Translations under genes and position numbers: made by a program
Shown: in pieces, positions 46,053 through 58,100 of the stretch
Layout of the letters: the number at the start of each line of letters is the position of its first letter
Numbering within the stretch: position 1 is the first letter of the stretch
The notes under the pieces: model-generated
Databases searched by the model: none
What the model was told of the DNA's origin: nothing
The model's input: the letters and a program-made list of their open reading frames with translations, nothing else
NCBI GenBank assembly: GCA_934047225.1
Contig: OW203992.1
Span: 7,739,501-7,803,500, forward strand
Reading direction: 5' to 3'
Source of the DNA: Ypsolopha sequella
Taxonomy: Eukaryota > Arthropoda > Insecta > Lepidoptera > Ypsolophidae
DNA: 64,000 nt

Positions 46053-49000
46053 AAAAACATTTTGGTAACATTTAATAAGAACACTTAGGTAAAAATAAAT
46101 CGACCTCAAAATCATTTCAAAAGAACAGCCTGGACTGGAAGTTCACGGAGGAAACCGGAACAGCAAAAACTCAAATAAATAAAAACAATGATAATAACAC
46201 TCTAGGCAAAGACATGTCTAATTGACAACCAGAATTAAGGCATCGCAAGAATAATTATTAAGTACGATAAAATACCTACGCTATTATTATTATTACAACA
46301 AATAAACGCCTAGTGCCTATCGTTCAGTTGTTGCGGTCTTGGTCGCGGTCACTGCGCATGCGCCGCTCCCGCGTCGACCCTGTACGCTTCTCTTGGCTTG
46401 GCAGGGAACTTACAACGAGTATTATTGCCACTAACATTACTTCATTTCATTCACGAGACAACTTCTTGCGACCTATGTTGTAATTATACACTACTAAATA
46501 CTAAAACATTCCAATTATACGAAGCTATGTTAAAATTTTACCTAACTAATAATAATATTAACATCTTCGGCTAATTTTGATACTAGAATGATATAACATC
46601 ATCTCATATTGTACTCTTAACATTACGCTGGATTAAAATTAAAGTGAGGAATTACATAAATATGTTATAAATATTGCAAGCATTACTGATATTGTGCATG
46701 TTACGTGGGTGTCAATAAAGTTAAATTTGAACAACTTAATTGTCGCACAGAGGAAGATTTGTTGTACTGAAGTTCACAAGGTGTGAGGTCAGCCTTACGG
46801 GAGGACAGACCCTTACAAACAGGCTACAAGTAAAGAAACAGTCATAGATTAAATTACGAGCATTGGCACTTTCAATATTAAATCTTAATTACACTCTTGA
46901 ATTAGCACTGCATATCAATAACCAACTTAAAAACTAAATTCAGATCAGTCATTTATGATATCACATCAAAATAAACGGGAAAGTACATATGTGATTATCG
47001 ATTGGATATATTAATATATATTTTATTCTTTTCAAAAGAGGTATTAATTTTCTTTAGGGTTACTAAAAATATTGAGCTCTGCGCCGCTTGCGACGCACTA
47101 TATCACCACAATACGAGAACAACATTGAACCAATAAGTTTTGGTACTTGGAGTCCCTCCGAGTTAAATTCTATTTCGCTAAACCTACATAATGCTTATCA
47201 GATATACGTAATACACGCTGGACGCGCCTTGAGCGCCGGCCCACCGGGGTGGGCAGCCAAGCCGTGTGGCACGCCCTAGGCAAAAAACCCTCATCCTTAT
47301 ACAATTTTCTTTATAAAAATACTGTCATTTGACTACACTTTGAAGTTCAATGAGAAAAAAATATTTATCGTTAATATGAATGAACAATAAATATATTATG
47401 TATAATATCAAATATGATTTGACTAAACAAAATAAAATGCATAAATCGAAATGATTAAACATAGTAAAATCACTTGAAGACACTTAGTAATGGAAGGTAC
47501 TACAAGGGCTGCTACAAGTTGTTTTAAATTTGGCTGTTATCACGGCAGGGCCCGTGCCTAAACGTGCCCTGCTAAGGCTTTTAATAAATAGAGCAACCCC
47601 TTTCTAATTGATATTTTAGATTGTGTTAAATAATAGCACAACAACCAAAATATTTGGCAATGTGGATTAAATAAACATTAACAACAACTACCCTCGGCTG
47701 CTATATAATTCTTAAACACAAAAATTGGAATGCAGATATTGCATCTCACCTCGGCCTTTCGTGTCAGATCACAAACAAGACTCGGGCCAACAGGGAATCG
47801 ATTCACTATAATTAATTAAAAGGAGATATTCACAACATGAGCTAGTCTTAGAAACTGTGCGTATCGCTCCAAATACTTTCTTTGCACTACATTCGATTGC
47901 AATTTTGTCATATCATTAAACACTAAAATAAATCTGAATGCAACAATTTGATTTAAAACCAATAACAACCATTTTGTGAGTGTGTGCGACTGAGGATATA
48001 GCACACTAGGCAATAGTTGATCACGAGACGAATAGTTGGAATTCTTTTAAGCTGCATTCTGAGATCCATGCTATACAGTCAGTCAAAAACTCACTGAATC
48101 ATAAATACATAAATTTTGTACAACTTTTCTTAGTTTGTTTGTGTAATTTATGTTCAAAAATAAAAGAATTTGAATAGAGAAAAAAATAAAAACTATTTTT
48201 AAAATTGTGGTGATGAGCCAGCAAGATAAAGCAGCTGATAAAAAATGCAATGTCATTTTAGTTTGGAACATGATAAAGACGCAACTTTAGGAAGCGATAT
48301 TGCTATTTGAGAACGAAATAATCAAAGATAACGCTTGGATGTTGGTCCCTTCAAAAAATATTACCAAACCAGTGTGCGATCCAAAACATTATAACAGAAA
48401 ATTTAACTACACTCTGTATTGTCTCATATCAACATTTTCTTACAAAAATAACTTTGAGGAAATATGTCAACATTATTGTGTACAAATACTCCAGTTCCAA
48501 GTTAAAGCTGATCACAACATAGCAGAACTAAAGTTGCACAAAAGGACAGTATTGATCGTTAATATAGTTAGTACGTTATTGTTACTTATATGTAATTGAA
48601 GAGACTCACACTATTAAATATCTTGACTAATTTAAGAGACCACATTAATTACATTTATATATGCACATACATAGAGATATTGCCAGTCTGTTAACGACAC
48701 TTAATATAATTTCACTAGGAACCCAGCATCTGGGCATATCAATGACTCAATGTTTTAAAATTGTCAGTAACAACTACTAATACCTTAGAATATCTAATCA
48801 CTGCATTAAGTTGTGATGATATGCACTGAAGAGCCCATTCCAACTATGTTCTAAAAGGGCTTGTAGTAATGAAATGAGTCATTCGATCTTTTTTCGAGCT
48901 ATTTGGAAGTAGATTTTTTTTGTAATGCGTAAAGATCATATCCTCTATCTTATATGTCATCATCACTATTATTATGTAATGTTCGGACGGTTAATCCAAC

Positions 49001-50199
49001 AAACACCATTATTTAGACCTTATTACCTACAGCTTGGCTTTAAATTCGTGCCTATGTTGTCAAAATCGTATTTTTTTTAATAACATCCGAGAAGCAGCCT
49101 TTTGGTTTATACAACGATTAACGATGTTTCTTTTATCAATAAGTGACTGTGGAATATATCACCTTAATTATCAATAAGTGACTGTGGAATATATCACCTT
49201 AATTATTAACCCTAAGCACTTAAGTAAAACAATATTTAAATAAAAACTATTACATTAATAATGGTGGGAAGTACTAGTTCATTATTGGTAAAAGGAAGTC
49301 CATAATTTAAATATTGCTTTTAGAAATAATAAATTAGCAAAAATCCAAGGGTCGAGTGTGTGGTCAACCAGTTGTATTTTATACTAATAAATATAAATTG
49401 TGTAACAATTTAAAATTAATATATGCACGCAATAGATTCTTTGGATAACATTTAACATTACTAAGAGGAACTAAGTGTAGCATAAATATTATAATGAATC
49501 TTTAACAGTCTTTAGTAAATCATTGATTTGTTGAGTCAAGAGAATCATAGCTCTAACTTTGATCCAATTATGAGAATTGAAATAGTACCTAAACTTGATT
49601 TTGTTTGCTTTATGGCATAGCATAATTAAATTAAGCTTACGTTAAAATTTATCACACATCAAATAAGTTAAAAACAAAAAACGATAGTAAATTCATCGTC
49701 AAACATGACATTCATAGAACTTGTAAAAAATTGTCTTGTTTAAATTAAGATCACAGTATTAAGTCACTATCAAAATGTCATTCTATGAATGCATGGGACG
49801 ATAACGTCATACATATTCCACAGTCATCTTTCAGACTAGACGGCAGCAGGGTATACAAATATAATATCAAAGATATCTTAACACCACAATTTTAATTGGA
49901 GGAACTTCACATTTGCTCTCGTGTACTTAAATTCATTCATAAAATAATCATAAAGCTCTCTGGAGGATCACGTCAACATAAATAATTTCTTAAACATTCA
50001 TCCCTTTTGTTTTTTATCAACAAAGGGAGTTCGTGAAAACTAGCAAAACTAAGGATGAACTAAAATTGTGGAGAGTTAGTCATTGATGATGATTTAAGCA
50101 CCATAATGTAATAGTCAGAGTATAGGAGCCGACTGCCCTGATGCCGCCTAGTCATACTCACCCTTCTTTGTTCTGTATTTAAGCTGGAGCATTGTCACG
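46053..50199 (-). other. Probable long 3' UTR, repeat-poor
   Basis: Transcribed as the continuation of the 50200-51269 gene if the polyA assignment holds. The stretch carries no recognisable transposon, in contrast with the flanks, and includes GC-richer islands at about 46320-46410 and 47210-47275. A 35-bp unit is duplicated exactly in tandem at 49135-49169 and 49170-49204. A consensus donor GTGAGT near 50163 hints at splicing within the UTR. The open frames here are short and unconvincing except the one at 46324-46437. Confidence 0.45.
46324..46437 (-). CDS. Candidate 37-aa small ORF with hydrophobic leader
   Basis: The frame is MLVAIILVVSSLPSQ followed by a strongly charged tail with EKR, RERR and DRDQDR and a stop at 46326-46324. 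The layout (hydrophobic leader, then basic sites) is that of a short secreted peptide, and the local GC rise is notable. It could equally be UTR or an unrecognised terminal exon; no splice join in frame with the upstream gene was found. Confidence 0.25.
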   Translation of the reverse strand: MLVAIILVVSSLPSQEKRTGSTRERRMRSDRDQDRNN

Positions 50200-51269
50200 T
50201 CAATCTGTGGCAGCTACGACCCAGGAGAAGCCGCAATGGCGACAGGAGTCATGTACGTACTGTGTGCGAGTTCCAAACGGCCCCAGCCGGTGGTACTGGG
50301 AGCGGTTAGCAAAGAACAACGAGGGATTATTTGGGGGTAGATGTGTGGGTCGGTAGTTCCACTTTGAGTCGGTCAGCGTAGCCATCAGGTTGAGGATGTC
50401 ACGGCCACCATAGTTAATTTTAACGTCATTGTACTGATTTTCCTTTGGACGAGGCTGTACTTGCACGATAGGTTCGAATATCTTCTGGAAGCAATAAATT
50501 CAGTATGTTGTTATTCCTATTGGAGGCGAAATATAAAAAACCTAAAACCCGCCTTTTGTAATTAATCAAAACTGGGTAGGTACTTAAATTTGATATTTTC
50601 TTTTATTTTATAATTATTTAGTTTTAAATTTGTGTTATTTTTTAAGTTTTAATAAATATTTGCTCAAAACTTTAATACCTATGTATTGGCTTTGTATGCT
50701 CATTGCAAAGTTTCTATTGATTTATGGAATCTCTTTTTTTTATTGGACCGTCAGTGTCGATAAGGGGCACGATATCTACATCGCAACCTATTGGACCGTT
50801 AAGTTAACTCAATAATAACAGAATAGGTATCTCAATAGATAATTTCTTACAAGAATTAAATCAGCTCTAATTTCTGACATTTACATCTTTCCATTATCAC
50901 AAAGTCATAAACAATATCCATGATAAAGCGTAACAGAGGTGTTCGCCATCATGGAATATTATAAAACAGAGAGGTCAAGGCCAGGACGAATGAACGCAAA
51001 CAAAAATAGTGCGAATATAAAGTAACATAATTTTCATTTACCTTTTCGGTCGTTTGTGGGCTAGACGGTAGAGAGGTGTCACTGTTCACTGATTCTGACT
51101 TGAGTGAGACCAGCGAGCCGATTCCACTTGACTCGCTGGAGGCAGATGGGCTTGGACTCGACTGAGATTGCGAGAATCCCGCTATGTCTATGATATGCCC
51201 GAACGAACTGAAGGAGTTGAAATTCTCTCTTTCCAATCCTGCCAGAGGTAGTGCAACGCTTAGAGCCAT
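50200..51269 (-). CDS. Host gene of unknown function, two coding exons, 170 aa
   Basis: The first coding exon is 51269-51042 (76 codons), ending AAAAG|GTAAATG. The second is 50484-50200, after a TTGCTTCCAG acceptor, with a phase 0 join. An upstream acceptor TTCCAG|ACATGG two bases before the ATG indicates a 5' UTR intron. Residues 33-75 are Ser-rich with a SESSGIGSL stretch, a style common in short regulatory proteins. The second exon encodes a less biased region (GRDILNLMATLTDSKWNYRP, LFFANRSQYHRLG) and a final HDSCRHCGFSWVV with one CxxC. There is no signal peptide or membrane segment. I do not recognise the family. The splice signals and absence of repeats make a real gene likely. Confidence 0.65.
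50485..51041 (-). other. Intron of the 170-aa gene
   Basis: A GT-AG intron of 557 bp. On the plus strand about 50535-50760 contains a degraded piece resembling the CAGCCGGATTGTG MITE ('cgccttttgtaattaatc'). Confidence 0.6.
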
Positions 51270-51273
51270 GTCT

Positions 51274-52519
51274 GGAACCCGAAAAACAAGAAAATTTGTA
51301 ATTACACGTGCCGTGCACTATTGCCTCTGCCTGCGAACAAATTAGCTGTGTTGACAGAATCCAACGCGCAAAACATTCAGCTGGTCATTAAAAACACTTA
51401 CAAATATTAAAAGCTTTGCTTACCCGTGACTAGATAATGAATGGGCAATACAAATAATACTTTAACAAACGAGTAATACAATATTTACCGAAAAATCGCA
51501 ATCCCAAAAAAGCACAAGCAACGACGTCGTAGTCTACAAGATCGATTCATTTATGAAGTGAAGTGAGCCACAAGTGGTGGTGAGTTTGCGTACGACATGT
51601 TGTCGAGCGGTAACCGGAAAATCTATCGGTAAAACAGTCTATTACGCAGCAATATTTTGATCAAAATTAAATGATGTGAACCACTTTATTTTTCATCATA
51701 GACTAATTTAGAATAATAAAATTAATTTTACAAATATACTCTTACCTAAATACTCTTGTATAAAGTTGGTTTTTCTTAAAAAAGTATTGTTGTTACTAAC
51801 AGTGCCATCTGTAGTAAGGTGGAAACAAAACTTGTGTTGCGATGTTGGTACTAATGCACGTAACTTATCTATGCTGTGACGGTGATGTTGTTAGAATGTA
51901 TGTCTAGATGGCGTTACGAGCGTTTAAGTGACGTGACTATGAAGTGATGTGTCCGTAATTTCATAGATGACGCTGTTCATAAAGAGGGCAGGCGGTGCCT
52001 TTCAACAATGATTCACACGAAAGTTCTACATGCACTTCATTAAAAATATTCTTACGGATTATTCGGGATTATTTATTTTGCTGTTTAACCCTAGTTCTTA
52101 CATACACTTAATGTTGTTGTGTTTATTTATGACGTGACTTAATATTAGCGTCGGCGGAGAAGACATCATAAGAATCATTAGGTTTTAAACTTACAAGCCC
52201 TTGACTTCCTTACCTTATGTCACAATGTCTATGTTATTTACCCTGGATTAAACTCGTATATAAATGGCTAACTAGGCAGACCACCGCGTGCAAACAGAAA
52301 AGAATCACATTTTCAGTTAGGTACTTTACTTTAAATATTTTCTTAGAACGATCTAGATTCCAGATAATAGAGTTCATTAATTGTTTGGCCGGTTCAAAAA
52401 GTATTCTTCACACAAATTACAACGCAAAGTTGTCATAATGCCATCTACATCTTGCCACGCTACTTTTTGGTGTAGTACGCACCAAAACACCAACCTACCT
52501 GTACAACAAGCTCAAGTGG
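51274..52519. other. Upstream region of the 170-aa gene
   Basis: It holds the 5' UTR intron and presumably the first exon and promoter near 51540-51620; no TATA box can be assigned. Motifs of the 'agatggcg' repeat type lie at about 51800, 51906 and 51965. I recognise no other gene. Confidence 0.4.
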
Positions 52520-52741
52520 TCGTCCCGCCAGCGCGGTGTCCACAGAGAGAAAATTCGCGTTCCCGCACACAGAACGACGGCATTCCGTGGCAGTTTTAAA
52601 TATGCGGCGTCCAAGTGCTGGAACAATATTCCTCCCCCAGTCCGTGAAGTGACTAGTAGGTGTGCTTTTGGGCGCAAGCTCAGGGCATATTTGCTTGAAC
52701 AGCAGAGACTACCTTTTCCTGTCCAAACTTCTCGCCGCTAG
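52520..52741 (+). pseudogene. LINE reverse-transcriptase C-terminus (Jockey-like)
   Basis: The frame reads FRGSFKYAASKCWNNIPPPV, then RCAFGRKLRAYLLEQQ and a stop at 52739-52741. This is the conserved last motif of Jockey-clade and related non-LTR retrotransposon reverse transcriptases. The 3' UTR follows to a tail at about 53160-53195 with AAATAAATG and TTTC repeats. It is 5'-truncated, as usual for LINE insertions. Confidence 0.7.
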
Positions 52742-53196
52742 TCTGACTGACTTAAATCGCATCAAAGACCTAGAGTTGTTTTGCAAACTTTTTATTTATT
52801 TAATACTTTAAAGTAAATTAAGTTATATTATTTATGTATACCTATATATTTCATTTATATCGCATCATATTAGTTTAAGTAATACTTATTACATATTTTA
52901 TTAATATTTTAAATATATAAATATGTAGCTATTACTGTTATTATTTATTTATTTATTTATTGACTCTGCACCTGGTACGCTCATGAGTCACCAGCAGGCA
53001 CTGACTGAAAATCAGCGCTGAGGGACTACACCTTCAGCACATCGCTGAGTCAGTTGCCTTTTTCAGCAACAGCCTACCTATCGTATAGTTTTAATGTAAT
53101 TTTAATTAAAATAGATGTAAGCAGAAATATTGTATGTATATTGTAATGTGGCTGTTGCCGAAATAAATGTGTTTCTTTCTTTCTTTCTTTCTTTAT
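52742..53196 (+). repeat. 3' UTR and TTTC tail of the LINE copy
   Basis: AT-rich UTR with a GC-richer block near 52970-53070, ending in AAATAAATGTG and five TTTC repeats. The microsatellite tail marks the 3' end of the insertion. Confidence 0.65.
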
Positions 53197-53310
53197 AATA
53201 GTAGGTAGTTAGTATAATTTCCTAACTTATGTTATGATTCCTCTATAATTAATAGAAAAAAGCAGATGGACTATATGGCACAGGTAGACAAAAGTTAGTA
53301 TATTGTTTTC

Positions 53311-53703
53311 AATGCATGTGCTCGTAAAGGCCCGCTTTTTATGCATCAAAACCGAACAGAAAGTCGATTATTTTGCCCTAGGGCTTTATTATTATTAAAT
53401 TTTTTAAATTTGTTTGCTATGGTTGGCTAACCTGCAGCCTTTCCTGTGTACCATAGATGTTATACTTTTTGTTCCGACTGTTTAACGGCTCTGGATACAA
53501 TCCTTTTGAGCCAATCATAATTTAAAGTTCACAAGATTATATTTGTTTTCATTTCCTCACACTATGCATTGAAAAACGTAGTATGATACACGGGCGTAAA
53601 AGCAATAAATTACTCGGTTACGTTTAAAACACTCGCTACGCTCGTGTTTTAAATCGTCCTCGTAATTTATTCCTTTGCGCCCTTGTAGCATAAACTACTA
53701 TTT
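53311..53703 (+). repeat. Dispersed repeat, copy 2 of the 11140 family
   Basis: Inverted relative to 11140-11540 and similar over the full length, from 'ttttcaatgcatgtgctcgt' to 'gcataaactacta', including the 'cactcgctacgctcgtgt' core. Confidence 0.75.
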
Positions 53704-54419
53704 TGACATAATTTTCTCCTGTATTGTATTCTTTATCTCCTTATTCAATTAAAGTATAGGCTTTCTTTTTACATTTATTTGTTTGTAACTAATATTAAGA
53801 AAAAAAAAGACATGCTCTTGTTAAATTTCTTGCCCTTCTGCTTAGCAAGACTAATAGAATGGGCGGCGTTAGGCATATATTTATTAAGTTTGTCTATGTA
53901 TTTCATATATATATCTATATATATATATTTATAATATTATTTATTCCTTATTCCTATATTTTTTATTTTATTCAAGTGTATTTTTTTATTAAAGTTAAGT
54001 AAACCTAACCTTTATTATTTCCTTGTATATTATTATTTATTATACTATACACATAGATTGTTTAATTATATTACATTAAAACCGACCTGTAATAAATGTA
54101 TCTGATATACCTACATTACATAAATATTAAATATATTTCATTTAATTTAATTTCAAAGCTACTGTTGAATTTTTGTCGAGTAAATTAAAACTTCGTTGAA
54201 ATCTTATATGTAAGTACCTATTGACTCATGCATTATAAACCTTTATCTTTTTTTCATCAATATTTTATTTTTGACGTCAAATGTTTTATGTCAATTTTGT
54301 ACGAAAGAAGGATGCTTGTTTACAAAATGTTGTAAAAATTTGTCATTTTCCTATGAACCTAAATCTATAAAAACTGCCAAAACTCAAGATAATGAAAGTT
54401 TATATACTTACCTAGTAAC
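53704..54419. other. LINE debris and AT-rich DNA upstream of the BEL/Pao insertion
   Basis: About 53815-53890 matches the plus-strand form of a block in the 24440-24880 repeat ('tttcttgcccttctgcttag'). The rest is AT-rich. The frame at 54271-54459 runs into the LTR and is not a gene. Confidence 0.45.
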
Positions 54420-54424
54420 ACTTC
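54420..54424. repeat. Target-site duplication, left
   Basis: ACTTC directly abuts the left LTR and is repeated exactly at 61382-61386. Five bases is the usual duplication for BEL/Pao elements. Confidence 0.9.
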
Positions 54425-55010
54425 TGTTTAGGCGGTTAGCGGTCTTTTATATTTATTAAGTGGACTGTATAAGCGGTAGCTAAAATCGCGGTTTATGTAT
54501 CTAAATAAAAGAATGTGCTTACTCAGTCGATCAGGGGTGAGAGGAAACTGTCCTGCTTTTGGATTTGAAAGAAGATAGCAGAACAGAAGTGAAAAGGACT
54601 CACCTGCACCTTTGGTAACCAGCACAAAGGGTCCGTTGGTTTTCACTCCTCTGAAGGTCCGAAGTCTTCACTAACACTGCCGGCCGGCTATACCCTTATG
54701 AAAACTGAACACTGGAGCACTTTATTGTTTGTTATAGTCTTTTTGAGACGCGGAAATGATTACTTTATGTATTTTTTATATTTTCTTATTGCGGAGACGC
54801 AATCATGCGTCGAAGGTTCATTTGCGGAAGAGAATTTTTCTTTATGTTGTCACACAGTAGACTTTTGCAACGTCGCCAACATAACGGCGTGATCTTCTCT
54901 CTCACTCGGTGCGTAGTAGTTGATGCGTGAGTGGGAAAGGAAAGGGTATACCAGGAGTTGAACGACTGAGTATAGCGCGTATTTTAATTTTCAAGGAATT
55001 GGCGTAAACA
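54425..55010 (-). repeat. 3' LTR of the BEL/Pao element
   Basis: Minus-strand sequence begins TGTTTACGCC and ends CGCCTAAACA. It matches the other LTR at every position. It contains the same initiator, polyA and splice-donor-like signals as the 5' copy, so it could drive minus-strand transcription into the flanking DNA towards 54 kb. Confidence 0.95.
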
Positions 55011-55020
55011 TCCTCCCGGC
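55011..55020 (-). promoter_or_regulatory. Polypurine tract
   Basis: On the minus strand GGCCGGGAGGA lies immediately before the 3' LTR. The purine run GGGAGGA is the expected plus-strand primer for reverse transcription. Confidence 0.8.
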
Positions 55021-55142
55021 CTTGATAATACATGGTATTATCAAAGAAAGCGGTTAAAACTAAAAGAATTTAATAATATACTAAGTTACGAAATATTTAT
55101 CTTGCCTAACTATACAGTACTAAGATTAATGTAATTGTTTAA

Positions 55143-58100
55143 TTATTGTGAAGGTAATGGACAAAGTTTGACGATAGGTCGCTTGAACGTGCCCGCTGCA
55201 GTTTTAACTAAAGCAACGCGAACTCTACCATCTTTACCCGGGTAAACCTCTTGTATAACACCCAAAGGCCAGCGAAGCGGGGGAACATCATCTTGATGTA
55301 TTAACACGATAGTATTCGGTTTTACGTTATCAGTATTAGTAAGCCATTTCTGCCTAGCTTGTAAAGAATTGAGATATTCCAAACGCCATCTCTTCCAATA
55401 GCTATGAACCATTTGGTCGAGCAACTCTTTGCGATGACGCAGAGTCTTCGTTTCCTCGGAAACAGGCGCGGCAGGTAGGTAAGTCAAAGGAGAGGCCATA
55501 ATAAAATGAGCAGGAGTAAGAGGCTCCGGGTAGGGGTCCTCAGACAAAATGCAAAGCGGTCGAGAATTTAAAATAGTTTCAATTTGAGTCAAGACTGTTA
55601 AAAGTTCCTCATATGTAAGTAATTGAGAACCAATAACGCGGTAAAGATGAAGTTTAATACTTTTGATATTAGACTCCCAGACCCCCCCCCAATGTGGGGC
55701 CCGAGGGGGTAGCATATGCCACTCGATGCGGTGACCAGTAAGAAGTTCGTTTATCTGAGACTTAGCTCCCACAAAATTTGTTCCATTATCGGAATACATA
55801 TGCGAAACAGGACCACGCCTGGAAATAAAGCGTTTAAATGCAGATATGAAAGTTTCAGAGGAAAGATCTGTAGCTAGTTCGATGTGAACAGCTTTAGTCA
55901 CTAAGCAGATAAACAAACAAATGTAAGCCTTCTGGCTTCTTTGACCACGCCGTCTACACAGAGTCACATTTATCATTCCGGAGTAATCAACACCCGTATG
56001 AACAAATGCTTTGGTTTCTTGTACGCGGTAAGACGGTAAGTCTGCCATTTTTGTATTAAGGTGAGACGGTGAATTTTTAAAACAAGCGTTACAAGCGTGA
56101 ACACGCTGTCTGATCACATTCCGTGAGGCTAAAATCCAATATTTTTGGCGAATCAAAGAGCTCAAGACATTGGCACCAGTGTGACAATGTAGGCGGTGAA
56201 AATAATCAATTAAAAGGTGAGTAATATGATCATGTTTTGGTAGCAACGCGGGATGTTTAGCTTCGTACGGTAAGTTACTATTAGAAAGTCTGCCTCCTAT
56301 TCTAATAATTTCGTGTTCATCAATAAATAGATCGAGTTTTCTGAGCGGTGCGGAAATAACTTTATTAGTATTTAAGTTATGAGTTAATTGAGCAAAATGA
56401 AAGCTCTGAACGTCGCGGATTAAATATCTTTCTGCTATGTTGAGATGAGAAGCAGATAACTGATTACGAGGTAAAATTTTAGCAAATTTTAGAATGTATG
56501 TTATAATGCGGAGAATTTTATTCCAGGAAGAATGTTTCTGAGCGAGTTCATAAAGTAAACCAGCAGCTGCGGTATTAGAACCGGAACAAACGAGCGTTTT
56601 GCTTTTGTATTCCGGTAAAGTTTCACAGGCCTCTGGAATGAACGGTGTGATCGGCCAACTTGACACTGGAGCGCAAAGCCAATGAGGGCCATGCCACCAT
56701 AGCGGATGCGACAATAACTGTTCAGGTAAGAGACCTCGCGAGAGACAGTCACTAGGATTCTCTATGCCACTGACATGATAGAAATGACGCGGATCGAGAT
56801 TTTCTTGGCATTTTGCGACTCGGTTACTCACATAAATATCCCATCGATGCGGTAGAGAATTAATCCAGGATAGCGCTATTTTCGAATCCGAAAATGCGAA
56901 TATATTATCGATTTTAGTACGAACGCTGTAAGTATTATTAATTAGACGAACAAGTCTTGACATGAGAACTGCGGCGCACAATTCAAGCCTTGCTAGGCTA
57001 ACTACTTTGACAGGAGCCACTTTAGATTTGGCGCATATTAAATTTACACGCACGTTTCCCTCGCTGTCAGTGACGTGAAGATACACAACGCAACCATATG
57101 CTTTTAGGCTAGCATCCGCGAATGCAACAATATTGGTGCAACAATTTTTGTATACACCCAAGTGACGCGGGATTTCACTTGTGGAAAGTAGAGGCAACTG
57201 CCCATTAAATTTTTGAAATAAAGAAAGTACATTGTCAGGCAAGGGATCGTCCCACCCGACTTTAAGTAGCCATAGCTCTTTCATTAAGAGCTTTGCGAAT
57301 AGAATGACTGGAGCTGCAAACCCGAGTACGTCCCATAAACGGGCGATACTTGAAAGAATTGTTCGCTTTGTGAAGGTTTCCTTTATCGGAGAAGCAGAAA
57401 AGGTAAAAATATCTTGAGCGGGTAGCCATTTAAGGCCTAAAATTTTCATGTTTTCATTATCTGAAAATTCTATTGCAGCGCGATTTGACGGCGGTACAGA
57501 GTTCAATAACTCAGGCGAGTTACTAGCCCATTTAGTTAAATGAAAACCACCAGCATTGAATAGGTCAATGAGTTCACGTGAAAGAGATTTTCCCTCATCA
57601 ACCGTCGGGACAGAAGTTGTCAAATCGTCCATATATAATTCATGAGATGCCACATCCGCAGCACGCGGGAAATGATCGCGTTCGTCAGCCGCTAGCTGTC
57701 GCACAGTGCGCATAGCTAAAAAAGGGCTGCATTTTAAACCGAACGCGACTCGATTAAACTGGAATTCTCGTATAGGTTGCAAGGGGTCAAAGCGGAATAA
57801 AATCTTTTGATATTTGCGGTGCTCAGGCTTTAGAAGAATTCTGAGATACATCTGTTTTATATCGGCAGCTATGGCTATTTCGAATAAGCGGAAATTAAGT
57901 AGGAGGATAAAAATATCCGCCTGTAGATTCGGCCCTGTGTGAAGAACGGAGTTTAATGAGACACCATTATGACATTTAGCACTGGCGTCCATTACCATGC
58001 GAATCTTTGTAGTCTTTTTATCATGTCGAACGACGGGATGATGCGGAATGAAATAGCCTTGTGCATAATCCTTGCTGTCAGGTGGTACCTCGGAAAGATA

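Noticed and set aside
48300..48599. 99-codon plus-strand frame in the quiet region
   Set aside because: It is antisense to the inferred UTR, AT-rich, and matches no protein pattern.
54428..54646. 72-codon frame in each LTR as an accessory or env-like gene
   Set aside because: It lies wholly inside the LTR, has no domain signature and is present twice only because LTRs are repeated; I treat it as an upstream ORF.
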